Shown here piece after piece: positions 22,959 through 33,595 of a stretch of DNA of 64,000 nt. Every line of letters starts with the position of its first letter. The stretch's first letter is position 1. The notes below the pieces were generated by a model. The model worked only from the letters and a program-made list of their open reading frames with translations, did no database searches and was not told where the DNA came from. The DNA lies in assembly GCA_026724425.1 (NCBI GenBank), contig JAIUCV010000090.1, forward strand, positions 434,001 through 498,000, in the 5' to 3' direction. A program made the position numbers and the translations under genes. This DNA comes from Erythrophleum ivorense (Eukaryota > Streptophyta > Magnoliopsida > Fabales > Fabaceae).

Positions 22959-24276
22959 TGTAACATCCGTGAACCAGAAAGTTGTTTTAGAAGTGGTATC
23001 GGACGACATTAGGGGTTCGGGAGTAGATTACATATGCTCATTGAGGTGTGAATTGAGGATTGATTGTACATGTTCTTGTTTGATTGTTGTGCAGTCGGTC
23101 TAAGGTTCGATCATCGCGATGAAAATGTGTTAAAAGCTCTTGAGTACCTAGTGTCGATCGACACCTAAGGGGTGTGTCGATCGACACCGGTTTGAGGAAT
23201 CAATTCCGGTTTAAGTCGATTGCGCGTTTGATTGTGGTTTGAGTTGGTTTGGTCGATGGGTGTCGACCGACACCAAGGAAGGGTGTCGATCGACACCGGT
23301 TATTAGAAAATCGACCGGTTTGATTTAAGTCGGCTGGTTTTGGGCTGGTTTGGGCGAGGGAAGCCCTAGGTCCGCGATAAAACAATGTAGCCGCGTGGTG
23401 AAAGTTATTTTTCGATTTTTTCACTTTCAGAGCAAGAGGGAGGCGATTTTGGGAGAGAAATCTGAGTTTCTGGGTTAGCTATGTTCCTGTTCTTCACCGT
23501 TCATCTCCTTTTCTTCCTTTCAACCCTTTTCAAGGTGAGTGCGTGACTGTAGGTCCGTTATTCTTTGGAGATTGTTTGATTTCGAGTTTATTGATGAGTT
23601 TTCGAGTTTTTCTTGAGTTATTGTTGAGTTATATTGCTGTTTGATCGATGTGGGGGTTGAATCCCACGATTTTGTTTGTTTTGTACGCTTTTTGTAGCTT
23701 CTGGTGTCTGGGCGTCGAGCTGGTGTCGACCGACACTCGATGGGTGTCGATCGACACTCAGGAGGCTGGCGTCGATCGACACTCTTGAGGTGTCAGTCGA
23801 CACTGACCTGGGTGGTCAGGAAATGTGGGTTTTTCCTGACTTGGAGGTTTCTGTTGTTGTTTATTGTTCTTGTTGTTGATTATTGTTGATGTATTGTCTA
23901 GTGTTTGACGTACTTGGCCTGTAGGCAGGATGATCCACTCACTAAGTATTTATGATAATACTTACGCATCTCTATTCCAATGTGATGCAGGTAACAACAA
24001 TGTTCTTCCGCGGAAAGAGACCGAGAGAAGAGGATGAGGAGACTAGGAATTTGATATTGGCCATCTTGTTGTGGTTGACAAGGAATTCGTTTTTAGGATG
24101 ATAGTTTTATTTTAATAATGTAGCGAACCTGGTGTTTAGGTTGCTAGAATTTATTATTGGTTTTATTGGTTATTGGTTTATTTGTTGAACGGTTATTTAT
24201 GATTTAATATTATTGATTTCTTTCGAGAATTTCCGCATTGATAATTAAAAAAAAAAAAAAAAGCTTGGTTGTTTCA
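22959..24276 (+). repeat. Element A 3' LTR (intact copy)
   Basis: 1318 bp, TGTAACATCC to GTTTCA, followed by ATAAC at 24277-24281. It has eight palindromes of the GTGTCGATCGACAC class at 23151, 23174, 23260, 23283, 23723, 23744, 23769 and 23790. It shows the uninterrupted form of the LTR that B broke at 1414. Confidence 0.95.
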
Positions 24277-24281
24277 ATAAC

Positions 24282-24444
24282 CAATATAATTTTTTTTTAG
24301 AGCAATTAGTAATGCTAACACAATTAATGAAATAGAATACTAATTAAAAAAATAAACAAAAAGTAATTAGTTCAAGTAAATAATTATGGTTTCTTATATA
24401 TGTGTGAAAAAGCTAAAACATCAAATTGTAAAGAACAAAGGGAG
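24282..24444. mobile_element. Stowaway-like MITE, right half
   Basis: Carries the second terminal inverted repeat (AAACATCAAATTG to CAAAGGGAG) and the TA duplication at 24445-24446. It completes the MITE begun at 929. Confidence 0.8.
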
Positions 24445-24446
24445 TA

Positions 24447-25465
24447 CATTATATCTGTAAAACGGGGTAATATATTTTATATATAATGGGGAAGTTTTCT
24501 CTCCTCCTAGGCTATCCACATCAGCAAACTAACCTTTTTTATGGACCTCACTTCTGATTAAATCAAATCCCAAACAATATTTTTCCTAAACAAAACCAAT
24601 ACAACATTGCATTAAGCCTATTTAAAAATTCATTTAACTGTTACATATATATATTTATTATTTTCTAAGATTAATAGAAAATTAAATTAAATTAGGAGCA
24701 CAAAAGATAATTTATTCGAATCAAATAAGTAAATAGAATACATTAGAATATTATATTCGTACTAACAATATAATCCAATTTTTTTCTAAAAATGATATTC
24801 AGGATTAACAAAGAGCATAATTGTCCACAAAAAATATTAAAATTTAATGATACAAACAAGTGAAAAAAAAAAATACAACTAAAGAATAACGCAACAAGTT
24901 AGGAGGCCAAAAGTAAAAAAAAATGAACAAAAATATAGATAACAAAAGAACAAACTTACTAGAGATAAGATAATATAGTATACTGTTTATTTAATTTAAG
25001 ATGCAAGAGATCAAAAGAACTTTCAAAAATATGTCTTAAGAAATCACCATTTCGATTAAATGATTTCAATCCAAAAATATTTGAAAAACCGTTGGATCTA
25101 ACACATTTTGCTGTAACATATAATTGATATCTCAAAAATATAATAACTTCATTCAAAAGAATATGTGAGATAATTTAATATTCATATTTATATAATGCTA
25201 TCGATTATAGTTATTTTAAAACTCATTTACATATCACCGCAAATTTTTATCACTTAAATTTAAAAATAAAAATATAATGTTTAAACTATATATGTTCTAG
25301 TATCTAAAAATTGAAGAGTTCTGAATCTTAAGTCTTTGATAATCTATTGTTATCTTATCTTTTAATTGCTGCATTGATTTTTTCGTTTAATAGATTGAAG
25401 ATTTATCTATGCAGTTTCTCACCATCATGAAATTATTCTATTACGCACGTAAATCCTTAAGCACT
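24447..25465. other. AT-rich intergenic DNA
   Basis: About 1 kb of AT-rich sequence without a supportable gene, structural RNA or element boundary. Short frames here are no longer than expected by chance. Confidence 0.65.
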
Positions 25466-25652
25466 AAAAAAATTGGGGGAATTTCATTTTATGTACCCAA
25501 ACATTTTTTTTTAAAAAAATTATATCCAATATGACTTTTTAACCAAAAGTATACCCCAAGGGGTGTAAAATGACCCTTTGCTCTTTTATGAACAAACAAT
25601 AAACGAGTGTCGAAATGACCATTTTACCCATGGTGGCGAAGTCTACATAAGA

Positions 25653-26010
25653 AGTTTACGTAAAGTAGACTTCTAAACGAAGTCTACAACACCTTAAAAT
25701 CTTAAATTTAAATTATAAAATTAAAGAAAAATATGTAAACCAAAAAAATTATACATAAATAAGACATTGAAGTTTGGCATCTTTTAAAAATAATTTTGCT
25801 TAGAAATGAATTAGCCTAAGTTTAGAAATGAATTAGCCTAAGTTTACGTAAAGTAGACTTCTAAACGAAGTCTACAACACCTTAAAATCTTAAATTTAAA
25901 TTATAAAATTAAAGAAAAATATGTAAACCAAAAAAATTATACATAAATAAGATATTGAAGTTTGGCATCTTTTAAAAATAATTTTGCTTAGAAATGAATT
26001 AGCCTAAGTT
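25653..26010. repeat. 188-bp tandem duplication in the Pack-MULE
   Basis: AGTTTACGTAAAGTAGACTT occurs at 25653 and 25841, and the following sequence to GAATTAGCCTAAGTT is nearly identical in both copies. It is part of the subterminal repeat landscape of the element. Confidence 0.8.
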
Positions 26011-26719
26011 CAGCAATGACAAAGTAAGCCACAAACCTAAAAATGTGTAGAGTAGTCTACACATGAAGTCTACTAACTTGCAAAATCTTAAATTTTAATT
26101 TTAAAATTTATAAAAAAATATTTTACTACGAATTTTTTATTAGTAATCTAAGTAAATACAAATGTCATCTATATAAAATACAAACTCATTAAAATGTATA
26201 AGTTTATAAGTTTCATGAGTATTTGGTCTAACAAGGATAGAGTTTAGGTTTGAAGATTAGGGTTTGGGAGTATAAATTGTTAGGGTTTAGACAAATATAT
26301 TTTGAAAACATAGTTTACATGTTGGATAATGAATTAAGGTTCATATATTTGTTGTTTATAATGTAATTTGTGAATATGTAAACAAAACTAATATATGCTA
26401 TTAACTTTTATGTAAAATATCTAATTTAGGGTTTAGGGTTAAATAGATTTCTTTAGTAGACTTTGATTGTAGATTTCTTGAAGAAGTCTGAAATCTAAAC
26501 AAAATCGAGAGGGAAATTAAAATTATTTTAGCGAATGAGCGGGAACGAGAATATATCAAAATGAATTTGTGGTTAATTGAATATTTAAACCGGTTTGGGA
26601 TACTTCTTTCGAAAACTTCGTGTGTAAAGTAACAAATTGGATAATTTACTCCACTTAACGAACATTTAACCATATTTTATTTTTGATTGTGAATTCTCCT
26701 CTCTCTCTCTCTCTCAAAC

Positions 26720-26845
26720 ATGGCGGCGCTCCCCTTTCTCTCTGGTGGGAGAGAAAACAAATCTAGGTCTGAGCCCCAGCAATATCTTCGATGTATCTCC
26801 GCCGTATTCTCTCGTCTGAACGGATATCTTCTCCTCTACAGCTAA
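26720..26845 (+). other. Small ORF after a CT repeat (possible captured gene start)
   Basis: A 41-codon frame starting MAALPFLSGG directly follows a CTCTCT tract (26698-26715), as in many plant 5' UTRs. Telomere-box-like TTTAGGGTTTAGGGTT lies about 290 bp upstream near 26426. I do not recognise the protein. It may be the 5' end of a third captured gene or chance. Confidence 0.3.
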
Positions 26846-27101
26846 CGCGGCGTGTTCGCTCCGCCTTCTCCTCTTAGTCGGAACTTCCAGATCCTGGCGT
26901 GGACCTCCGTAAAATCTGTCACCTGTTTTCGTTGTGGTAAGTCGTCGTTCTTCTTCTTCATTCTATGTGTTCATCTCTCTAACCCATCTTCTACTTTCTC
27001 AGTCTTCATTTCTTTTGGTTGGATTTTCCAATGCCCGTGATTAATTATATAGTCCATGTCTCCATGCTATTCCTTCATTCTCTGACGATTTAAGAGCCTT
27101 T

Positions 27102-27213
27102 TTCAAGGAATGCAGTCACAGACTTTTTACTTTCGGCTTGAGGAAGAAAAGTCAGGATGGAATAAGTTACAGCACTAATCTTGCTTTCACCCCTCCTGAA
27201 TATCTACTAACAG
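27102..27213 (+). pseudogene. Captured exon fragment of a BSK-like kinase
   Basis: The frame reads FKECSHRLFTFGL, then SYSTNLAFTPPEYLLTG, ending at a GT donor (27214). This matches the kinase subdomain VII-VIII region of plant brassinosteroid-signalling kinases (BSK family), where xTFGLMKNSxDG and YSTNLAFTPPEYLRTG are characteristic. BSKs are membrane-linked receptor-like cytoplasmic kinases. Only this stretch is present, without the N-lobe or TPR repeats, so it is a captured fragment and not a gene. The family call is from remembered motifs, not a search. Confidence 0.7.
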
Positions 27214-27854
27214 GTACATCATCACTCTAATTTTCCTCCAATATTCATATGTTTGAGATTTAAGTTTCATGTTCTGATTTTTGTTTTTTTGCGTGTTTGA
27301 GAGGAAGGTTTGGTGTCTGCCTCACAGGGGTTTGGTGTCTCCTCTGTCACCTCTTGTTCAAGAAGGGTTTAAGTTGGAAGAAATTAAGTTGTTTGGCTTT
27401 GTTTCCCTAAAGGTTTGTACAGATCTACTATCTGCGGTTTTGCAAGATTATCTTGTCAATGCACCTCTCATTTCAAATGTGGACAGACCAATGTTTTTCT
27501 CCATATGGTTTTGGTGCTTGAGTTTCTATGGCCCTCAAGAGAAAAATTGAAGCTTTTTATGCTTGAGTTGATTCTTTTTGGTTTTTGTTATTGGGTTTAA
27601 GAGATTTTGATTTTTTCTTACTCGGTTTAAGAGATTTCAACTGGGGTCTTGTTTTTTTCTTTTTCTTTCCGGTACATTTGTTTGGATTTGTTATTGCTAA
27701 TTTTCTAGATTCTGGTTTTTATTTTGCTGTCTTCTGGAATCTAATCGATTTAGTTAAACAAATCCGACGAAAGCTTTTTACTTCACTCAGAGAATTTTCA
27801 ATTACTTCTTCCTCTATCCTTTTATTTACTGAGGTTTCGGGACAATTTCTATAG

Positions 27855-28380
27855 GCGAGAGCTCCAGGAAGAGCTAGGCGTGATACTCCCAAAGGATGCA
27901 TTTGAAAAGATATTTGTCTTTCTGCAAGAATGGTTTGTACATTTGATTATTTTGTTTGACAATATGTGATATATTTTAAGTACTAAAAACCACTTGGATT
28001 CGTAAGTAACCCATTCATATTGTATATCAGGTAGAGGAAGTTTCTGCTGTGAAATACATACCTTACGAAGAATACATAAACTTTCTGGCTAAGGAAGATC
28101 CTGCTTATGTGCCATATGATGTAAAGGGAGAGTATGGAAAACTATTCGACATCATCAGACAGAGGTACAATATCTCACATTGGCTATTTTCCATGATCTA
28201 GAAGAATACTAAATGTGTGGAATATCCATTGCTAAGCCGCAGGTTGTATATGGAAATGTCTTATCTTACATAGTCTTTCTTATGACTTTTTTTTAAGGTG
28301 CCAAGTGAACACTGAGGCCCGTGTTTTGTCTCTTCAGAAGCAACTCCAAAGATACTCTCCTGTCACCCTCGAAGCAAATG
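27855..28380 (+). pseudogene. Captured exons of a NUDT3-like Nudix hydrolase
   Basis: Three exon-like blocks with AG/GT borders: 27855-27932 (RELQEELGVILPKDAFEKIF), 28031-28164 (EEVSAVKYIPYEEYINFL to GKLFDIIRQR) and 28298-28380 (CQVNTEARVLSLQKQL to SPVTLEAN, then TAG). They match the Nudix domain and adjoining region of Arabidopsis nudix hydrolase 3 (AT1G79690), a cytosolic protein combining a Nudix domain with a dipeptidyl-peptidase-III-like part. RELQEELGV is the Nudix-box core. The exon that should lie between the first two blocks is missing, and nothing of the peptidase half follows. It is a non-functional transduplicated fragment. Confidence 0.75.
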
Positions 28381-29380
28381 TATAGCCACATTTATTACTG
28401 TGATTTCTTTGTTTCAGATGTACTGAATAACTTACTGAGACAGATCAGAAATGTATTGAATTTTGTATCATAAATATAAGTAGCTTGATCTTGTCTTTTT
28501 TCTCACTTGCCAACTATTAGTGTTTATTGGATTTCAGCTTGACCAAATGCAATACTATTAGTCTTTTTTCTCACTTGCCAACTATTAGTGTTTATTGGAT
28601 CTTGTTCACCAAATCATCATCTAAAGCCATTTGAACAAGCTCATCATGTGTACAACCATCCCTCAAAGGATAGACTAATCTTGTTTATATCTTAAACAAG
28701 TTACAAACTTCTCATGGAGACTTAGCCATCTTTATCTTTAAAAATTTACGTACTAAAAGAATAAAATTTGTCAAGACCTAATATTAGGAATCAAGTTACA
28801 AGTATAAGAAAAAAATTCTTCCTCCGTTGTCTTTCCTGACCCATTTTCCATAAACAGTAGCTACATACACCATTTTCTGCGAAAGAAGACATAACACGTT
28901 ATTAGTTGAGATATCGAGTAAGTAGACATCAGTAAGAAGTCTACAACATAATCACCTACTTTCCAACAAAAACAAGAAAATTGATTTCCTTTTAAATATA
29001 ATGATTAAGCATGTCAAGATGAAACACAGGCAAGTAAACAGGTTAACACAACTTATTGTATAAGAAAATTTTAACAGTTAGCTAGTCGTTAGGCACAAAT
29101 ATCGAATTTAAAAAACAACAACAAAGTAGACTTCCTCTGTAAAGTATAAATGTAGACTTCACAAGGAAGTCTACTGTAGGGTATAGATTTGCAATTGACC
29201 AAATCACGACTTTTTGGAGAAGTCTACAACTGAAGTCTACTGATCAAGGGGTATAGATTTGCAATTGACCAAAGTTGACTTTTTAGAAGTAGACTTCTTT
29301 TACCAAAGTAGACTTCAATATGAAGTCTACTTTATTGAGTAGACTTCAATATGAAGTCTACAGATGAAGTCTATTCATCA

Positions 29381-29523
29381 GGGGTATAGATTTGCAATTG
29401 ACCAAAGTCAACTTTTTCGAAGTAGACTTCTTTTGTGTATGTAGACTTCTTCATGAAGTTTACATACACAAAAGAAGTCTACAAGCCCGAAATGTCAAAA
29501 AGTCAATTGCAAAACTATACCCC
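29381..29523. repeat. 143-bp foldback in the Pack-MULE
   Basis: Outer arms begin GGGGTATAGATTTGCAATTG and end CAATTGCAAAACTATACCCC. Inner arms GTAGACTTCTTTTGTGTATG and CATACACAAAAGAAGTCTAC close on a loop near 29450. The inner arms pair over about 28 bp with one mismatch. Such a transcript would form a near-perfect hairpin. Confidence 0.85.
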
Positions 29524-30075
29524 GCGTTGACAAGTAGACTTCTCGCCGGAGCTTTGAAATTCGCGAAAAAACGAACGAAAAGTCACCTTGGAGAGCTCTT
29601 CGGTGTCGTCTACGGCGGATTGCTTCGATTTGAAGCTTCAATAGAGAAGCCCAGCCGTCGCCGTGAGCTTGGTGACCGGAAATGGTATCATACAATAACT
29701 TGAAATTTTGAGAGATGGATTATAGAGTTTTTGTGATGAAATGGGAGAGAATAAGGTAGATAAGAAGTTTAGAAGTGAATAGAATGAGATTTAAGTGGTG
29801 TAAATGGGAAGAAGAAGCATTAAAAACTTGATTATGGTTGAAAATGGTTGTTGGATAAATTGAATTGGATGGCATTTTCGTGAATAAGTGTAGGAGATTA
29901 GGTTGGTTTGGACATTATCATTTAAAGTAGACTTAATGGCATTTTTGTGATTATGTTAGAAGGGTAAGGATGATATAGGAAAAATGGGGTGTAAGTATTT
30001 TAAAAAGTGAGAGGGGTGTAGATCTGCAATTCCCGAAATGTTTAAGTGTAGTTTTGAAATCACCCCAAAAAAATT

Positions 30076-33000
30076 AGGAGAAATATTGTTTCATCATAAA
30101 AATATCAGTATCTCTAATATATTATTTGACACGTATCTTTTTTGAGACCCCTGAAAAAAACACTTATTTACAAGTTTTGCCACTGGAATAACAAGGGTAA
30201 AAGTGTTTGGAAACACGTTTAGCAGGGAAATTTGTGTGACAAAAATTTCGAGTGACTCAGTTCGATGAATAAAATCCGACCCGAAAGAGGCTGGTCAAAA
30301 ACACGCAGATCCTTGATCATTTAAAACAAACCGGGTTTATGAGATTTTAATAAACAAAACCTATTAAACTATCCCAGCCGATTAAACAAACACTTATGAA
30401 TTTGACCAATCAAATAAAAGAATCGACAACGTGGCCACGTAATCAGTGTTAAATATTTCACTTTCTAAAATATGTTCCTAGATTTAATGACGACATAACA
30501 AACGGGACCTATTAAAAACGAAAATTAAGTGCGATATACACTTAAGGTAAATAATTAGTATTTTATTGCACAGAATAATCGGGGAAAAATCTTTTCAATT
30601 CAAATTGAAAAGCATTACCATATAGAAATGAGTCCATTAAAACACTCTAACTGAATTGAAATTGTTTAGATTACGAATAGTAGTATCTTCCAAATTCTAT
30701 GCTATTCTTTATTAGATAAATATCCCACAAAATATGCTATATTTCAATTACGAATTAAAAGAAAATGCAATAGATAACTTTACTAATTTGAATATTTGAA
30801 CTCCCGAAATTTGTGTTGGTTTAATTCCACCATTTATAACTCGGTAACAAAAAAGGCAAATATCTCTAAACTAAATCAACAACTCATCACGCATTAAAAT
30901 ATTCAAAAATATTGTTATATTTTAGGAAATAAAACAATTAGCGATTCCCAAAGTTAATTGTTGAGATTTCGAAAAAAAAATCTTTGCCACCAAAAGGTAT
31001 AATATTCGAAATTATACTGGAAAAAACCTAAAGACTCATTATTCCTAACGCTATAAATACATGGTGTTAGTGCAAAAGAGAATTAGGTTTCCATCGGTTT
31101 TACCTCTTCTGATATTTCTCCTCTTATATATATTTCATGTTTACTAATCACATTTTGTTTTGGTTTTGATTGTAGGCGAAATCCTGCCTGGAAAAAAAAC
31201 AAAAAAAACAGGTTAGTTCAAAAATCAATGCTATAAATGAGCGATGGATTCTACAAGATGGAGCTGTAGAGAATGACATGCAATTGAGCAAAGATCAACA
31301 ACCAAGAATGTGTATGTTTCCACAATAAAAAAAAACAGTGGCATGTAAGTAACTGGTGAATATATACTATATAGCATGTTCTTTTGATATTATAATATAA
31401 CGTTTTTGTTCGACTTCCATCCCAATCTTTTTATCATTACAATACTTACTATTTCTTATGAGTTTCGCTGCCACTATGCCATTTTCTTTTTTGACAGTTT
31501 TTGTATAATAGATAAGTTATTTGTTATGATATTTATCACAACTATAGTGTTTAACTATAAAAACGATTTTTGTTTTTTTATTCCTACGTTCATGTAGGTA
31601 GAGAGAGAGCAAGCATACCTCGCCTCCGTATAGTCGTGGCTAACCGAATTCCGTGATTATAGCTCCAGAGAGTATTATCATATGAATGGGTTCTTCGAAG
31701 CACCACCACCTGGGTTGCCTGCTTACAACAACAACCCAAACCAAACCAGGTTATTTCATTGGAGCTGATCTTGCAAATGAAAAGGTAAATGAACATCATA
31801 ATCTGCGGATTTGATACATGTTTACAAATTAATTTGACAATTATGTTTTGTAGGGTTTGATACATGCTTGCCATCCTAATATATTTGGCATCCGTGTATA
31901 TTGTAGACAAAGAAAGAAAGCCTTATAATACAATGAATGACTCTTTCAAAGAGGTTTTGAAAAAGCTTCTAAATTATGAACAAGGAGATGATGAAAGCAA
32001 GACTTATACGGTTAGTCTCTTTACCATATCAATTTAATTGTCATTTTCTTTAATTTATTCAATACAACATCTTATTTGAACTGACCTTTCGTCATGGTCA
32101 CTTCCTTGAAATCTGCACATTTTCATGTGTGCTTTTAATTTTGTCTTCCATGCGAAAGGTTTCAAATGAGTAATGCAGTGTAATAATGTTGGTGGAAGTC
32201 TTATATATAATGTATTTTCTCTTATATTTCAGCCTGAAACTGCAGTTTATCAAACGTGAAGAGCTGGATGTATAGAGTAAATGTTCTCTAGAGGAAGCAG
32301 CTAAAAAAAGCTCCAAAACATATTGATGGAAATTACTTCTCTTGGGCTTGAGAAGACAATATTTGACTAAGCATCATTTGTCGTTCATCACCTTTCTTAG
32401 AAAAAAATGTTGTCATCAGAAAATAAGTTTTTTCAAAATAGAAATAAATTATCCAGTTTATTTTCAACTAATGTGTGTGTAAAAATTTGTGTATAATAGA
32501 TAAGTTATTTGTTCTGTAAAAATTTCGAATAGATAAGAAAATGCTAAACTCATGAGTAAATCGCAATGAGTAAATCTCTATTTAAACTCATGATTATACA
32601 CATACTATAGCGGGGAAATTATGCATGTCTACACATAAGGAAGATATGAACACGAACTCACGAAGCATGAGAAAAATTAAGATTTAGCAAACCCACTCAA
32701 GTCTGATCCGATTATGTGAGGATAATAATAAAAGATCAAGAGATTACCTTCCATAGTCATCGCCATGTCTTCAATTTTTCTGTCTCATGGAGAATTCTCA
32801 AAGTCAAACAACTCATGTTCCCACTTCCCAATTGGTCAGATTCAAATACTGATTTGCAAAAGTAAAATGGGAACAAAGATCATAAGAGACTAACCTTAGT
32901 GGCTTTGCAGACAATCTCTGGACAGAGAGGAATCACCGCCTCCATCGACAACGATACCGATCTCCCGAATCGATCATGGCTATAGGCTATTTCAACTATC

Positions 33001-33595
33001 CGCTAAAGAATTGCAAATTGTCGTGAATTGAAATCTCCTTTGGATTCTAGGTTAGGGTTTAAAAGAGGCCATAGAAGTCAAGCACAATCGAAGGTGTTGA
33101 CTCGGCTTTGCTTCAGTGTGCGAATCCACGGAGGGGATTTTTGTGTTGCATAGGCACGATTCCGTGGACAGTCTTCAATTTGGTGTTTTTTTTTTGTTTA
33201 AAGCATAAGCGGTGGAAACAAAAATTGTTTCTTTAATTGTTTGCAATAGGGTCCCCCACTATTTTAAAAATATTTTGCTTATGTTACGTTCAAAATTGAA
33301 GTAATTTATGAAAAGTCACATTATATCCTATTATGACTAAACTATACAAAAATACTTTTTGTATATTAGTATATTATATCATATACTATTTATAACAAAC
33401 CATTCATTTTAAACAACTAAATAAATATGTTTAATGAAAACTTGACTTTGAAATTTGCATGCAACATGGGTTAAAATCTAATAGTTAGCAAAGAAAGAAA
33501 ACTCAAAACTCGAAGAACAATGGTTTCTTAATTTTTTTTTTTGTTGTACTAAACATTATATACATTTATATTGCACTGACACATGGTGAATAATT
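30076..33595. other. AT-rich region with an unidentified gene-like remnant
   Basis: At 31050 CTATAAATAC resembles a TATA box. A 5' UTR-like stretch and an AG acceptor (about 31176) follow, then short open stretches (NERWILQDGAVENDMQLSKD near 31240, HMNGFFEAPPPGLPAYNNN near 31680, MNDSFKEVLKKLLNYEQGDD near 31935). I do not recognise them and they do not join in one frame. A minus-strand mini-exon MEAVIPLCPEIVCKATK (32945-32895) ends at a GT donor. A 25-bp direct repeat around TGTATAATAGATAAGTTATT occurs near 31503 and 32490. These look like decayed or captured gene pieces. Confidence 0.4.

Larger units (their letters stand above)
1088..24276 (+). mobile_element. Element A: chromovirus-type Ty3/Gypsy retrotransposon with nested insertions
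   Basis: The element starts TGTAACATCCGTGAACC and ends GCTTGGTTGTTTCA. ATAAC duplications lie at 1083-1087 and 24277-24281. The order is 5' LTR, tRNA-iMet primer site, gag with two CCHC knuckles, protease, RT, RNase H, integrase, chromodomain-like tail, hairpin-rich 3' UTR, polypurine tract, 3' LTR. This order and the integrase tail point to a Tekay/Del-like chromovirus. Its 5' LTR is split by element B. Without B and the duplicated target it would be about 8.1 kb. All coding regions are damaged, so it is not autonomous now. Confidence 0.93.
25475..30066. mobile_element. Pack-MULE (Mutator-like element with captured gene pieces)
   Basis: The perfect 9-bp duplication AAAAAAATT lies at 25466-25474 and 30067-30075, the size typical of Mutator-like elements. 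The ends are related: the left begins GGGGGAATTTCATTTTATGT, the right (reversed) begins GGGGTGATTTCAAAACTAC, and both continue to AAACATTT about 30 bp in. No transposase is visible. Inside are a CT-repeat-led small ORF (26720), a BSK-like exon (27102-27213), NUDT3-like exons (27855-28380), many GTAGACTTC/GAAGTCTAC motifs and a foldback (29381-29523). The captured pieces are all on the plus strand. Confidence 0.8.

Noticed and set aside
22694..22963. 89-aa frame with repeated VTVGHS
   Set aside because: It is the translation of the hairpin array. The repeat is explained by the GACGGTGGGTCAC units.
26260..26445. Telomere-like TTTAGGGTTTAGGGTT
   Set aside because: Only about two units; too short for a telomeric array. 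Such boxes occur in plant promoters and AT-rich DNA.
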